Of a DNA stretch of 62,453 bases, positions 36,042-44,613 are shown piece by piece. This DNA is from a virus. Each line of letters begins with the position of its first letter. Positions within the stretch are counted from its first letter, which is position 1. The stretch is from IMG/VR virus record IMGVR_UViG_3300043436_001486, positions 1 to 62,453 of that record. The stretch is one strand, 5' to 3'. A program made the position numbers and the translations under genes. Under the pieces are notes generated by a model. It was not told the origin of the DNA. It was given only the letters and a program-made list of their open reading frames with translations, and searched no databases.

Positions 36042-38396
36042 ATGCAGTTCTCAAGTATGGATGAACTCCTTAGTATGTCTATGGACGCTCCTTCAAAGAA
36101 AAGAAGGATGGAGTACGGATTAAAGGTAGCGCAAGGTATATTTAATTCAGCTGACAGGAATACCGATGGGTATTATGGGAAGCGCTATAGGCAATGGAGA
36201 GCAAACAGAGACTTCAGCTATGGTACAAATAGCATGAAGGAGTTCATGGACTTGATGCGTATTGAGGGGAATCAGTCATATATTAATCTTGACTGGACAC
36301 CAATTAAGATTGCCCCTAAGTTCGTAGAAATACTTCTTGGTGGATTTATGAATAGGAAAGAGGTTCCTTCCGTTACAGCTGTTGACGACATGAGCACCAG
36401 CGCTAAGGAAGAGGAGAAGCAAGAGGCTAAGTTCCGCATGGAAAATAAGGAAAAAATCATGCAGATTGAGGCGGAGATGGGCGAAAAGATTGAAACACAG
36501 AAGTATATTCCAGAAGACGAAGACGATTTGGCCCTGTATTTTGATTTAGAGTACAGGCTTCCAGAAGAAATATTGTTTGAGCAGCGTATTAAGAAAGTAT
36601 TTGACAATAACGACTATCCCGTAATGAAGCGCAAGATTCTAAGGGATTTGATTGACACCAACTTTGCTTGGACTAAACTTAGTTACGACCCGAATGACAA
36701 CATAAAAATCAGCATACCGAAGCCAGACAACATGATTTATAACGTGTTTGAGTCTGACAGCGGCAGGGACATTTCATACGTTGGGGAAGTTTACCCAATG
36801 AAAATCTCCGTACTTAGGCGTAAGTACAATGTAGACGAAGAGACTTTGTTCAAGCTTGCACAAAAAGCATCTAGGGAGCTGAAGAGAAGCGAGAATCTGT
36901 ATTGGAAGGACTCATACAAGTATACAGAGATTCGCCCTTATGACGACTATTCCGTACTAATTTTTGACTTTGAAGTTAAAAGCGTAGACGTAGAGTATTC
37001 GGTAAAGACTGAAAACAAGTTTGGGAATATGCTGGTTGTCCCAAAACAAGGAAAGCCAGTAGCGCCTAAAGGACAAGAGATTGTTGGAGAGGTTATTGAG
37101 ACAAAGCGGATGAACATATACCAAGGAATTTGGGTATGCGACACCGACATCATGCTGAAGTGGGAAATTAGTCCTAATCAAATTAGGCCTTACCAAAACG
37201 GAGTTGACGTATTTTTCTCTTATTCAGTCATCAGCCCTAACGCAACAGGTTCTCTAATCCCATCAATGATTGAAAGGGCGCTTGGCCCAATAAGGCAAAT
37301 GGTTCTTATTCGCCTTAAGATGCAGCAGCTGATTGCTACAATGAGGCCAGACGGCTACATGATTGACATTTCTGGATTAAGAGATGTTGACTTGGGCTTA
37401 GGAGATTCTGTAGAGCCGCTGAAGCTGATGAAGATTTGGGACCAAACTGGTAGAGTGTATTATGATTCTACTGGAGATGACGGAGAAAGAAAGTCTCCTC
37501 CCATTACTCCGCTTCCGTCTAACCAGAACGTTTCAATGCTGAATACTTTGGTTGCGCAGTATAACTTTGAACTGGAAAGACTTAGGGAAGAGATGGGCAT
37601 TTCTGAATACAGAGACGGTTCATCAATACCAGCAAAGACTGGACTCGGTGTAATGCAGCAGCAGGTTCAATCATCTAACAACGCAACAGAATACATTTAT
37701 CAATCTTGCGTACATCTTCTTGAAGAGACTGGAATGAAGATTTCTATGATGCTTTGGGATTCAATAGTCCTAAAGGCTAAGAAGTTTAAGGAGTTTGAGG
37801 GTTATGAGATGAGCCTTTTGGACATGACTTTTGACGTAAGAGTTAACATGATTAATGACGACCAGAGCCGTGCTGAATTAACGCAGTTAATGAATACTGC
37901 ACTTGCTGCTGGCATGATTACCTATGAGCAAGCCTTTAAAATTAAGCATATTGAAGATGTAAAGCTTGCCGAGTTGTACTTAGCAAGAAGCATGAAGAAG
38001 GCCAAGAAAGAAGCGCAAGAGACTGCCCAACAGAACGCACAGATGAACGCACAGATTCAGCAAGAATCAGCTGCCGCTAAAGCGCAGGGAGATGCACAAC
38101 TGGAGCAAATGATGGCAGAAAGCAAGATTGCGGTTAATAGAAGTAAGAATGACGGAGACAAAGAAATAGAATTAATTAAGTTTGCTACCACAATGTACGC
38201 TTCAGCAGTAGGCAAAGGAATTGAACTTCCTGCCGAAATCAAACAGTTTGCTGACACCATTTTGGGCAACGCAATTCAGCCACAAATGCAAGAACAAGCA
38301 GCACAACAAGCTGCAATGGAACAGCAAATGATGGCAGAAGAGCAACCAATGGAAGTTACAGAGGAGCAAATTACGGAAGAAATGCCTCCCCAATAA
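36042..38396 (+). CDS. Portal protein
   Basis: 784 aa, the length usual for crAss-like portals. N-terminal YWKDxx-like region, then YINLDWTPIKIAPKFVEILLGGFMNRKE, the portal clip/wing start, and later PNATGSLIPSMIERALGPIRQMVLIRLKMQQLIA. The C-terminus (from about 640) is a Gln/Ala-rich coiled coil (QQNAQMNAQIQQESAAAKAQ). The portal forms the dodecameric vertex ring. The promoter lies just upstream, a terminator just downstream. Confidence 0.88.
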   Translation: MQFSSMDELLSMSMDAPSKKRRMEYGLKVAQGIFNSADRNTDGYYGKRYRQWRANRDFSYGTNSMKEFMDLMRIEGNQSYINLDWTPIKIAPKFVEILLGGFMNRKEVPSVTAVDDMSTSAKEEEKQEAKFRMENKEKIMQIEAEMGEKIETQKYIPEDEDDLALYFDLEYRLPEEILFEQRIKKVFDNNDYPVMKRKILRDLIDTNFAWTKLSYDPNDNIKISIPKPDNMIYNVFESDSGRDISYVGEVYPMKISVLRRKYNVDEETLFKLAQKASRELKRSENLYWKDSYKYTEIRPYDDYSVLIFDFEVKSVDVEYSVKTENKFGNMLVVPKQGKPVAPKGQEIVGEVIETKRMNIYQGIWVCDTDIMLKWEISPNQIRPYQNGVDVFFSYSVISPNATGSLIPSMIERALGPIRQMVLIRLKMQQLIATMRPDGYMIDISGLRDVDLGLGDSVEPLKLMKIWDQTGRVYYDSTGDDGERKSPPITPLPSNQNVSMLNTLVAQYNFELERLREEMGISEYRDGSSIPAKTGLGVMQQQVQSSNNATEYIYQSCVHLLEETGMKISMMLWDSIVLKAKKFKEFEGYEMSLLDMTFDVRVNMINDDQSRAELTQLMNTALAAGMITYEQAFKIKHIEDVKLAELYLARSMKKAKKEAQETAQQNAQMNAQIQQESAAAKAQGDAQLEQMMAESKIAVNRSKNDGDKEIELIKFATTMYASAVGKGIELPAEIKQFADTILGNAIQPQMQEQAAQQAAMEQQMMAEEQPMEVTEEQITEEMPPQ

Positions 38397-38422
38397 ATAG
38401 TTTGTGTGTGTTTCATGGTTAC

Positions 38423-38453
38423 GGGCGAGGTTTATACCTTGCCCTCTTTTTTT
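38423..38453 (+). terminator. Rho-independent terminator after portal
   Basis: GGGCGAGG, loop TTTATA, CCTTGCCC, then TCTTTTTTTT. An 8-bp stem with one G-T pair. The -33 box of the following promoter overlaps the T-run. Confidence 0.75.
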
Positions 38454-38480
38454 GTTAGTAAAAAAATTATTATATATTTG
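38451..38480 (+). promoter_or_regulatory. Promoter TTTG-N18-TATATTTG
   Basis: TTTG at 38451-38454 and TATATTTG at 38473-38480, 18 bp apart. It serves the scaffold and capsid genes (first ATG at 38525, a 40-nt leader). Confidence 0.7.
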
Positions 38481-38524
38481 CTTAGTAGTTTAAGGACAAG
38501 TAAATCCTAAAAACAATAATAAAT

Positions 38525-39745
38525 ATGGAAATAGTAGACATTGTGCAAGAATACGCACAAACACAAGAACCAACGCCACAAACTCAAGAAACACAAACAG
38601 AAAGCTCTTTAACAAATGAAACGACAACTACGGAGGTTTCTTCTGCTCCTGCTCCTGAAAGTGTTACCAACGAATCGGCTTACGAATCGCTGCTATCGGG
38701 TAAAACTAACATAAGCGAAGAGCAAACACTAGAGCCAACTACAGAACAATCAGCTGATGTTATTCAAATGAACGCAGCTGATGTTCAAAGTGAAGACGCT
38801 AGTGGAATGGAAGATGTTATTGATGAGGACGACTTCATCAAAAGCAAAACCGAAGGAAAGTTTTCTTCATGGGAGGAAGTGTACGAAGCTTTAGAGCAGC
38901 AGGCACAACCCAAGTTTGAAAATGAATTGTCAGAAGCCGTCTACAATATGCTTCTTGAGGGCAAGACAGAGGAAATTTTTGAAATTCTAGGCACAAAACA
39001 ATTTGCTGATGATGTTCAAAACCTTCCAGACGAAGATGTCCTTAAAGCATATATCAAGGTTAACAACCCAGATTTTGACGACAATGACGTAGAAGACGAA
39101 TTTAACGAATCTTATTCTATTGATGAGTACCAGTTTGACGAATCAAAGCTTAAGAGGGAACAAAAAAAGCTGTCCCAGCGCATTAAAAACGATGTGCAAG
39201 ACGCAAAGCAGTTCTTTGAGAATCTAGCTCAGGACATAAAACTTCCTGAATTGTCTAGGCGACAAGTGGAACAAGCGCCACAAGAAGATGCAGAAATGGA
39301 CGCAATGATTCAAGAACAAAGGTCATTGTATCTTAACTCACTTAATGGCGTAGAATCCAGAATTGGCACGTTGCCTTTCCAATGGAGAGACGACAAAGCT
39401 AATATGTCTGTCAATGGTAAGTTTGACATCCCTGCGCAGGAGTTGTCAAAATACAGGCAGGCAGCAGAGAACCTTGAAGACTATCAAGTAAACAGGTACT
39501 ACAAAGACGGTCAGTACCAGTCAGACAAGATGGTTAAGGAACTTTACATAGCCGACAATTTTGACAAAATCCTAAATTCAGCTATTTCACAAGCGGTTAA
39601 TCAAACCCGTTTAGAGATGCTGAAGCAGAGCAAAAACATTCAATCAGAACAGTTTACGTCTGGTACATTTAAACCAAATGCAGCGGATGACGAGAGAGCA
39701 ATGCTTGACCAGTTATTCATGGGACATTTAAGACGACAGAGTTAA
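38525..39745 (+). CDS. Scaffold-like acidic protein
   Basis: 406 aa. The N-terminal 110 residues are Thr/Glu/Gln-rich and disordered (AQTQEPTPQTQETQTESSL). The rest is acidic and helical (DDFIKSKTEGKFSSWEEVYEAL ... LKREQKKLSQRIKNDVQDAKQFFENLAQDI). Position between portal and capsid, high negative charge and predicted helix are those of head scaffolding proteins, which guide capsid assembly and are then removed. Sequence similarity to a named scaffold is not claimed. Confidence 0.75.
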   Translation: MEIVDIVQEYAQTQEPTPQTQETQTESSLTNETTTTEVSSAPAPESVTNESAYESLLSGKTNISEEQTLEPTTEQSADVIQMNAADVQSEDASGMEDVIDEDDFIKSKTEGKFSSWEEVYEALEQQAQPKFENELSEAVYNMLLEGKTEEIFEILGTKQFADDVQNLPDEDVLKAYIKVNNPDFDDNDVEDEFNESYSIDEYQFDESKLKREQKKLSQRIKNDVQDAKQFFENLAQDIKLPELSRRQVEQAPQEDAEMDAMIQEQRSLYLNSLNGVESRIGTLPFQWRDDKANMSVNGKFDIPAQELSKYRQAAENLEDYQVNRYYKDGQYQSDKMVKELYIADNFDKILNSAISQAVNQTRLEMLKQSKNIQSEQFTSGTFKPNAADDERAMLDQLFMGHLRRQS

Positions 39746-39766
39746 TAACTTTTAAAAACAAATAAA

Positions 39767-41179
39767 ATGCCTAATTCATTCCCAGCATATAGCCAAGGCG
39801 CTATATCAAGTTCGGCAACAAACAGAGCTTTGTTGAACGACTTAAATATTTTTGACCGTTCTTTCGAGAAGAATCTCGTTAGAAAATACGGCGCAGAGAA
39901 CTACGCTATCGTACAGATGGCCCTCGGTAATTCAGTTACTGAAGCCAAAAGCGACAACCGTTTGTTCTACCATTATGAGAAGCGTGGATTGCACCAAGCA
40001 GTTTCAGTAAAGGCAGCAGTTGTTGCACCAGCAGCAGGCGCTAACGTTACTGTAACCATTGGTAGCTCTTCTGCAACCACTTTTGCAAATGACCCTTCTT
40101 ACTACAGCTCATCACTTCCTCTTCGCCCCGGTGAAGTTGTTCGTATCATGACTTCTGGTATTGAAGGTCAAGTTGTTTCAGTTTCTACTGGAGCTTATCC
40201 TTTGACTGCTGTAATTCGTCCTCTTGTTGCAGCTCAAGCTTTTGTTTCAGCTGGTTCCGCCAACCTCCTTGCATCTGATTTCTTGATGCTTCGTGGTGCT
40301 GTTAACATCGGTGAAGGCTCTACAGTTCTTAATGGCATGTCTCCAATCTTGGATAAGATTGAGAACACCACTACAGAGCACAGGGACGACTTTACCATCA
40401 CTGACAGGGCTTCAATCGAGAAGAACGAAGTTGATTTCGGTAACGGAAACTTCTACTACTACTACCTCGCCCAAGACGACATGAACAGGCGTTACATGAA
40501 CAACGCTTTCTTCAAAATCATGGAAGGTGTTGCCGTAGATAACATTACCGGTACTGTTGGTACAACTGGTGTTATTCCTCGTGTAGCTGCTGGTGGTAGC
40601 ACTATTCAGTACACTTCTGGCCAGTTTGGTGGTTCTACTGGAACTGACATGTCTAATATGCAGACAATCACTCGTTCTTTGAACTTCTACGGCGGTTCTG
40701 GAGAGTATCATTTCTTGCAAGACATCTATCAGCGCCAAGAGGTTAACAACCTTCTGTTTGGTAAGTACGCTAACGGCGCCATCTCTTATGGTTCTGTAGG
40801 CGGAAGCCAAGAAGCTGCTGCGTCTTATGGATTTAGCTCCTTTATGATTGATGGTTACACTTTCCACTTCTTCTTGAACAACATGTTCAGCCCAGAAGCT
40901 GTGTACCATATCAATCCGGGTTCTTTGACTCCTGAGAAGCGCAACTATGGTGTATTGATTCCTCAAAAAATCAACAGCGATGCTAAGACTGGTAAGCAGT
41001 TCCCAAGCTTCCAAATTGTATTCCAAGAGGTTAACGGACAAAGGATTTTGACTACCGAAACTGGTATGCTTGCTCCACAGAACAAGACTACTACGGCTAA
41101 TAAAACCTTGAGCATGTTGTCCTATCCTGGAGTTCGCGTGTTCGCGGCAAACCAGTACGCCATAGTCGAAGGCGTGTAG
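39767..41179 (+). CDS. Major capsid protein
   Basis: 470 aa, close in size to crAss-like major capsid proteins. The start (PNSFPAYSQGAISSSATNRALLNDLNIFDRSFEKNLVRKYG) and the large beta/alpha mix, with an insertion GTVGTTGVIPRV...GSTGTDMSNMQTITRSLNFYGG and the conserved GYTFHFFLNNMFSPEAVYHINPG, suit an HK97-fold capsid with an added domain. The codons are GC-richer and more regular than those of neighbours, as expected for a very highly expressed gene. A strong terminator follows. Confidence 0.87.
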   Translation: MPNSFPAYSQGAISSSATNRALLNDLNIFDRSFEKNLVRKYGAENYAIVQMALGNSVTEAKSDNRLFYHYEKRGLHQAVSVKAAVVAPAAGANVTVTIGSSSATTFANDPSYYSSSLPLRPGEVVRIMTSGIEGQVVSVSTGAYPLTAVIRPLVAAQAFVSAGSANLLASDFLMLRGAVNIGEGSTVLNGMSPILDKIENTTTEHRDDFTITDRASIEKNEVDFGNGNFYYYYLAQDDMNRRYMNNAFFKIMEGVAVDNITGTVGTTGVIPRVAAGGSTIQYTSGQFGGSTGTDMSNMQTITRSLNFYGGSGEYHFLQDIYQRQEVNNLLFGKYANGAISYGSVGGSQEAAASYGFSSFMIDGYTFHFFLNNMFSPEAVYHINPGSLTPEKRNYGVLIPQKINSDAKTGKQFPSFQIVFQEVNGQRILTTETGMLAPQNKTTTANKTLSMLSYPGVRVFAANQYAIVEGV

Positions 41180-41216
41180 AACTACTTGATAATCAATTAG
41201 TTATACTACATAAAGA

Positions 41217-41244
41217 AATCCCTGCCATTAATTTGGCGGGGATT
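41217..41244. terminator. Bidirectional terminator after capsid gene
   Basis: AATCCCTGCC, loop ATTAATTT, GGCGGGGATT: a 10-bp stem with one wobble, flanked by an A-rich left side and TCTTATTTATA on the right. It ends the capsid transcript and abuts the leftward homing endonuclease. Confidence 0.7.
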
Positions 41245-41245
41245 C

Positions 41246-42097
41246 TTATTTATAGCTTATCATATATCTTCCGTAAGCAATACGATTTTTCTTTATCGAA
41301 TTAACTATATGAGGAGCCTTACCCTTTATTTTGTTGCATAATTCTGTTATAGAATTTGAACTAAATTCTTCTCCAGATATTATGTCTTTTATAATAAGTG
41401 GCTTTATGCACTCATTATTGTACCTCCTGCGAATCTCATCGTAAATTCCTTCTATTACATTTTCTTTGTAAATAAATACATATCCTTTTACTGTCTTGCT
41501 TTTGTTATGAAGAGAGTTCTTAATCAGCATTTTCGGTATTCCCATTTGCATTTCTATTTCCATTGCTGATGGGTATTCGGCAATAAATCCGTTTTTGTCA
41601 TATACCATTACTGGTTTAGTTTGTTCAGCATAGTGCTCTCTTAATTTTACCTTTGCGGAATCTTTCATTTTTTTACCTTTCTTAATGTCTGAAAAGTATT
41701 TCAAATGCTCTTCGTCCCATTTTAATCCAGTTCTTCCTTTCATCTTGTCCTTGGCTTCCTGCGTATGCTTGTAGCCTATAGGACTTCCTGCTTTTCTGGC
41801 TATGTTAAATCCATTGTCGTCAAATGGCTGAAAAATGTCAAGGTATAGTTGCTCTACCTTCAGCAAGTCTTCCTTCTCGCAGGCGTGTACAGCGCTGAAT
41901 GTTAGGTGTTCTATTCCGTACTTATTTGCAAAATTCTTCAGCTTAGGATTGCACCCTTCGTTATGAGTTATTTTCTTCTTGTGAACAGCGTACCTTTGCT
42001 TGAATGATGTTGCGCTTCCTATGTACACTCTTGCGTCAATGTCGTTTGTTATAACGTAGATTCCTGTTTTTGACTTAAGGTTGTTTATGTAGTTCAT
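41246..42097 (-). CDS. GIY-YIG homing endonuclease
   Basis: 283 aa from the ATG at 42097. TGIYVITNDIDARVYIGSATSFKQRYAVHKKKI (about 10-42) holds GIY and YIG; EQLYLDIFQPFDDNGFNIARKAGS completes the domain with the catalytic Glu. NUMOD-type DNA-binding repeats follow (GYKHTQEAKDKMKGRTGLKW, KKMKDSAKVKLREHYA) and a C-terminal helix-turn-helix-like stretch. Encoded against the virion genes and framed by a terminator and its own promoter, it is an autonomous selfish gene next to the capsid gene. Confidence 0.88.
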   Translation of the reverse strand: MNYINNLKSKTGIYVITNDIDARVYIGSATSFKQRYAVHKKKITHNEGCNPKLKNFANKYGIEHLTFSAVHACEKEDLLKVEQLYLDIFQPFDDNGFNIARKAGSPIGYKHTQEAKDKMKGRTGLKWDEEHLKYFSDIKKGKKMKDSAKVKLREHYAEQTKPVMVYDKNGFIAEYPSAMEIEMQMGIPKMLIKNSLHNKSKTVKGYVFIYKENVIEGIYDEIRRRYNNECIKPLIIKDIISGEEFSSNSITELCNKIKGKAPHIVNSIKKNRIAYGRYMISYK

Positions 42098-42101
42098 ATT
42101 G

Positions 42102-42109
42102 CAAATATA
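42102..42109 (-). promoter_or_regulatory. Leaderless-type -7 box TATATTTG
   Basis: The box is 4 nt before the ATG of the GIY-YIG gene, the same distance as at 13874-13881 and 30519-30526. Confidence 0.55.
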
Positions 42110-42200
42110 CAAACTCCTAGTTAACTAAAGAATTATTTCTTATTTAATTAAATATTTTTAGCTTTGTTAAGCATGACGTGTTTAGTGTTTAATTGTTTAA

Positions 42201-42225
42201 GGCTGGGTTTCTACCCGGCCTTTTT
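42201..42225 (+). terminator. Rho-independent terminator
   Basis: GGCTGGG, loop TTTCTA, CCCGGCC, then TTTTTA. A 7-bp stem with one wobble. The bases GGCTGGGTTTCTACC recur in the terminator at 43242-43274. Confidence 0.75.
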
Positions 42226-42234
42226 ATATTAAAG

Positions 42235-42265
42235 TTTGGCACGTTGTTTGCAATAAGTATATTTG
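42235..42265 (+). promoter_or_regulatory. Promoter TTTG-N19-TATATTTG
   Basis: TTTG at 42235-42238 and TATATTTG at 42258-42265 have the exact 19-bp consensus spacing. It lies 10 bases behind the terminator's T-run and serves 42296-43219 with a 30-nt leader. Confidence 0.8.
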
Positions 42266-42295
42266 TAACAAGTTATTTAACTAAAAACAATAATT

Positions 42296-43219
42296 ATGTC
42301 GAAAGCAACATCCGAGTTGGCAAGTACACCAACTCAAGGGACGCAGCCTTCTTTAAGTTTTAAGAAAGCTACTACCAAAAAAGCAAAGAAGAAACCAGAC
42401 ATGTACGTATTTAGGCTGGTTTACGAACATCCAAAGATGTATGAGGGTTCTAGCATTTTTCCTCCAAGGTTTACTGTAACTAATCAAGACAATGTTTTGT
42501 TTAATTACGGTACAGAAGATGAGCCAGATTTTAGGCCAAGGCAAATTAGGTACTTGGATGGATTCCCTACAATCTTTGTAGACGAGCAAGAAGAAAAAAG
42601 TAACATTACTGATTCTGTTACGGGAAATCCAAAGAATGTCATCAGCTTTGACAACGGGCACTTAACCGTACCAGCATGGAATAAGCCTTTGTATGACTTT
42701 CTTATGGCATCTAACCAATGCGAGCAGAATAAAAATAAACTAAAGCAAGTTAAAAATACATTTAGGCTGCTTGATTTTGCTAACTCTGACGTTGACGTTG
42801 TAGAGATTGGCAAGAGAAAAGACTTAGCTTATGACATGGCCCGTAACGCCTCACTTGATGAGATGATTCCACACGCAAAATTCCTAGGTATTTCATTCGT
42901 TCACGCATCAACTGGAGAAGAGAGAGATTGGGATGCGGTACGTGAAGATTATAAATCAAAAGCGCTTGAAAATCCAGAAAACTTCCTTTTATTTGCAAAC
43001 AACCCAAGAATTAAGACAATCTTCTTGATTGAGAAGGCGCTTGAAAGAGGGGTTATTACGACAAATCTGGTAAAGGGGCAGCTACATTGGTTAAGTTCAA
43101 AGCAGCTGATTACTCCACTAGACACAAGTAAAAATGTAAAAGAAGCTATTGCTGACTTTGCTACAACTGAAGAAGGGGATTCTTTTCTCAGGACACTCAA
43201 AGTTCAGTTAAGTCTGTAA
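42296..43219 (+). CDS. Virion-region protein (possible head accessory)
   Basis: 307 aa. Lys-rich low-complexity N-terminus (about 18-36, SLSFKKATTKKAKKKPD), then a globular region (MYVFRLVYEHPKMYEGSSIFPPRFTVTNQDNVLFNYG) and helical C-terminus. It has its own promoter and terminator, as capsid decoration or highly expressed head proteins often do. No family is recognised with certainty. Confidence 0.65.
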   Translation: MSKATSELASTPTQGTQPSLSFKKATTKKAKKKPDMYVFRLVYEHPKMYEGSSIFPPRFTVTNQDNVLFNYGTEDEPDFRPRQIRYLDGFPTIFVDEQEEKSNITDSVTGNPKNVISFDNGHLTVPAWNKPLYDFLMASNQCEQNKNKLKQVKNTFRLLDFANSDVDVVEIGKRKDLAYDMARNASLDEMIPHAKFLGISFVHASTGEERDWDAVREDYKSKALENPENFLLFANNPRIKTIFLIEKALERGVITTNLVKGQLHWLSSKQLITPLDTSKNVKEAIADFATTEEGDSFLRTLKVQLSL

Positions 43220-43241
43220 CGTTCATAAATTTAAGGTTAAC

Positions 43242-43274
43242 GAGGCTGGGTTTCTACCTAGCCTCTTTTTTTTT
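43242..43274 (+). terminator. Rho-independent terminator
   Basis: GAGGCTGGG, loop TTTCTA, CCTAGCCTC, then a 9-base T-run. A 9-bp stem with one wobble. Confidence 0.8.
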
Positions 43275-43276
43275 CT

Positions 43277-43284
43277 TATATTTG
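43277..43284 (+). promoter_or_regulatory. Candidate -7 box TATATTTG
   Basis: The box begins 3 bases behind the T-run of the preceding terminator and 15 nt before the ATG at 43300. No TTTG at -33. Confidence 0.5.
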
Positions 43285-43299
43285 TATAAATTAGCATGC

Positions 43300-43965
43300 A
43301 TGAATGTCAATGATGTCTATAGTTTAATGCGATTCATTGCAAGAAAGAATCAGCTGACGAGTTTGTCTCCAGCTGAATTTCAGTATGCGTTTAATGCAGG
43401 TAGTAGAAATTATTACGATTTTTTAGTTGGTAGAATAGAGCAATACAGGTACGACAAGCCAACGCCTAGGGTTGGACTTTCAATGACAGACAATGTAGTC
43501 AGCAGGCTTTCTCCTTTCATGGTAAGCGCAACTCCTGCCGTTGCTTCTGGTTCTGTTACTAAGCCAGCAGGATTTAATAAGCTGCTTTCAATGAACACGC
43601 CTACAAACTTTTCAATGAAAAGGTTTGAGCAGAACAGGCTTGCCGAAAGATTGCAGGATTCTATAGACCCCGTAAACGAAGCAAATGCATTTTACGTTGA
43701 AGAGTCAAGCGTATGGAAGGTATACCCTACAACACTCGCTAGTGTTACAATAAAGTACCTTACCTTGCCTACGGACATCGTATGGGCATTTACTCTTGAC
43801 GGAAGCGGAAGGCCTGTGTATAACCCCGTAGGAAGCGTTAATCCGCAATGGTATGACAATGACATTGATGAGGTTGTTGGCAGAGCGCTGAAAATACTTG
43901 GGGTGTCGATTAAAGAAGGAGCATTACTTAATTACGGCCAACAGGTCATACAATCTGGAGAATAA
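43300..43965 (+). CDS. Connector/ring-type tail protein 1
   Basis: 221 aa from the ATG at 43300; an earlier TTG lies inside the promoter box. NVNDVYSLMRFIARKNQLTSLSPAEFQYAFNAGSRNYYDFLVGR is an N-terminal helical segment recalled from crAss-like connector (ring) proteins; the C-terminus SVNPQWYDNDIDEVVGRALKILG is typical as well. It probably joins the portal to the tail. One nt overlap with the next gene. Confidence 0.7.
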   Translation: MNVNDVYSLMRFIARKNQLTSLSPAEFQYAFNAGSRNYYDFLVGRIEQYRYDKPTPRVGLSMTDNVVSRLSPFMVSATPAVASGSVTKPAGFNKLLSMNTPTNFSMKRFEQNRLAERLQDSIDPVNEANAFYVEESSVWKVYPTTLASVTIKYLTLPTDIVWAFTLDGSGRPVYNPVGSVNPQWYDNDIDEVVGRALKILGVSIKEGALLNYGQQVIQSGE

Positions 43966-44603
43966 TGGCAAGTACAACAAGGAAGCAGCTTATTGACAGA
44001 ATACTCCGCTATTACTACGACGGGGTTCCAGATGAGGCTGCCACTATTACAGAAAATGAAGTAGACTTATACATAAATGACGCAATAGCTTCAGTTATGA
44101 ATAAGCAGGCTATGGACGCATATAATATTACAGGTATTATGTCCGTTCCAGAAGGCTATGTTACTACTTATACAATCAGCACTCCTTCTCTAAATGACAG
44201 CACAGGATTTTATACGTCTTCAATACCGCATCCTCCAATGGGACTTCCCGGAGATTCTGGTGTTGTTGGTGTATATTTTGGTGGAGGAATGGGGCAGAGC
44301 AAACCAGTCTTGTATGTAGCTCCACATGAAGTGGACTATTTTATGTTCATGCCAAAGCCTCCTCAAGCAGCATTTTACTGGATTGAGGGTTCTACTATTT
44401 ACTTTTGGGCCAGAACAGACTTGACTAGAACTAATGACACTATTTATATAAGGATGGCGACTAACGTTCAAGGGAATAATGCAACTGTTTTAAATATTCC
44501 TCCAGACGCAATTGACTTGGTATTTAGTTCTGTAATCCAGAAGCTGATGCCAAGAAAAGGAATAGTGCAAGATTTGATTAATGACGGAAGCGAAATAGCA
44601 TAA
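43965..44603 (+). CDS. Connector/ring-type tail protein 2
   Basis: 212 aa. TTRKQLIDRILRYYYDGVPDEAATITENEVDLYINDAIASVMNKQ is an adaptor-like helical start; the middle is beta-rich with PPHPPMG-like turns, the end PPDAIDLVFSSVIQKLMPRKG. Proteins in this place act as head-tail connectors in podoviruses. Translationally coupled to its neighbours. Confidence 0.7.
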   Translation: MASTTRKQLIDRILRYYYDGVPDEAATITENEVDLYINDAIASVMNKQAMDAYNITGIMSVPEGYVTTYTISTPSLNDSTGFYTSSIPHPPMGLPGDSGVVGVYFGGGMGQSKPVLYVAPHEVDYFMFMPKPPQAAFYWIEGSTIYFWARTDLTRTNDTIYIRMATNVQGNNATVLNIPPDAIDLVFSSVIQKLMPRKGIVQDLINDGSEIA

Positions 44604-44613
44604 AAAATAAGCA

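Noticed and set aside
40412-41041. Leftward 209-codon frame inside the capsid gene
   Set aside because: Shadow of the highly biased codon use of the capsid gene; no start context or homologous motif.
43220-43241. AAATTTAAGGTT leader motif before a leftward gene
   Set aside because: No leftward gene follows on the minus strand; it lies behind 43219 and probably occurs by chance or as a relic.
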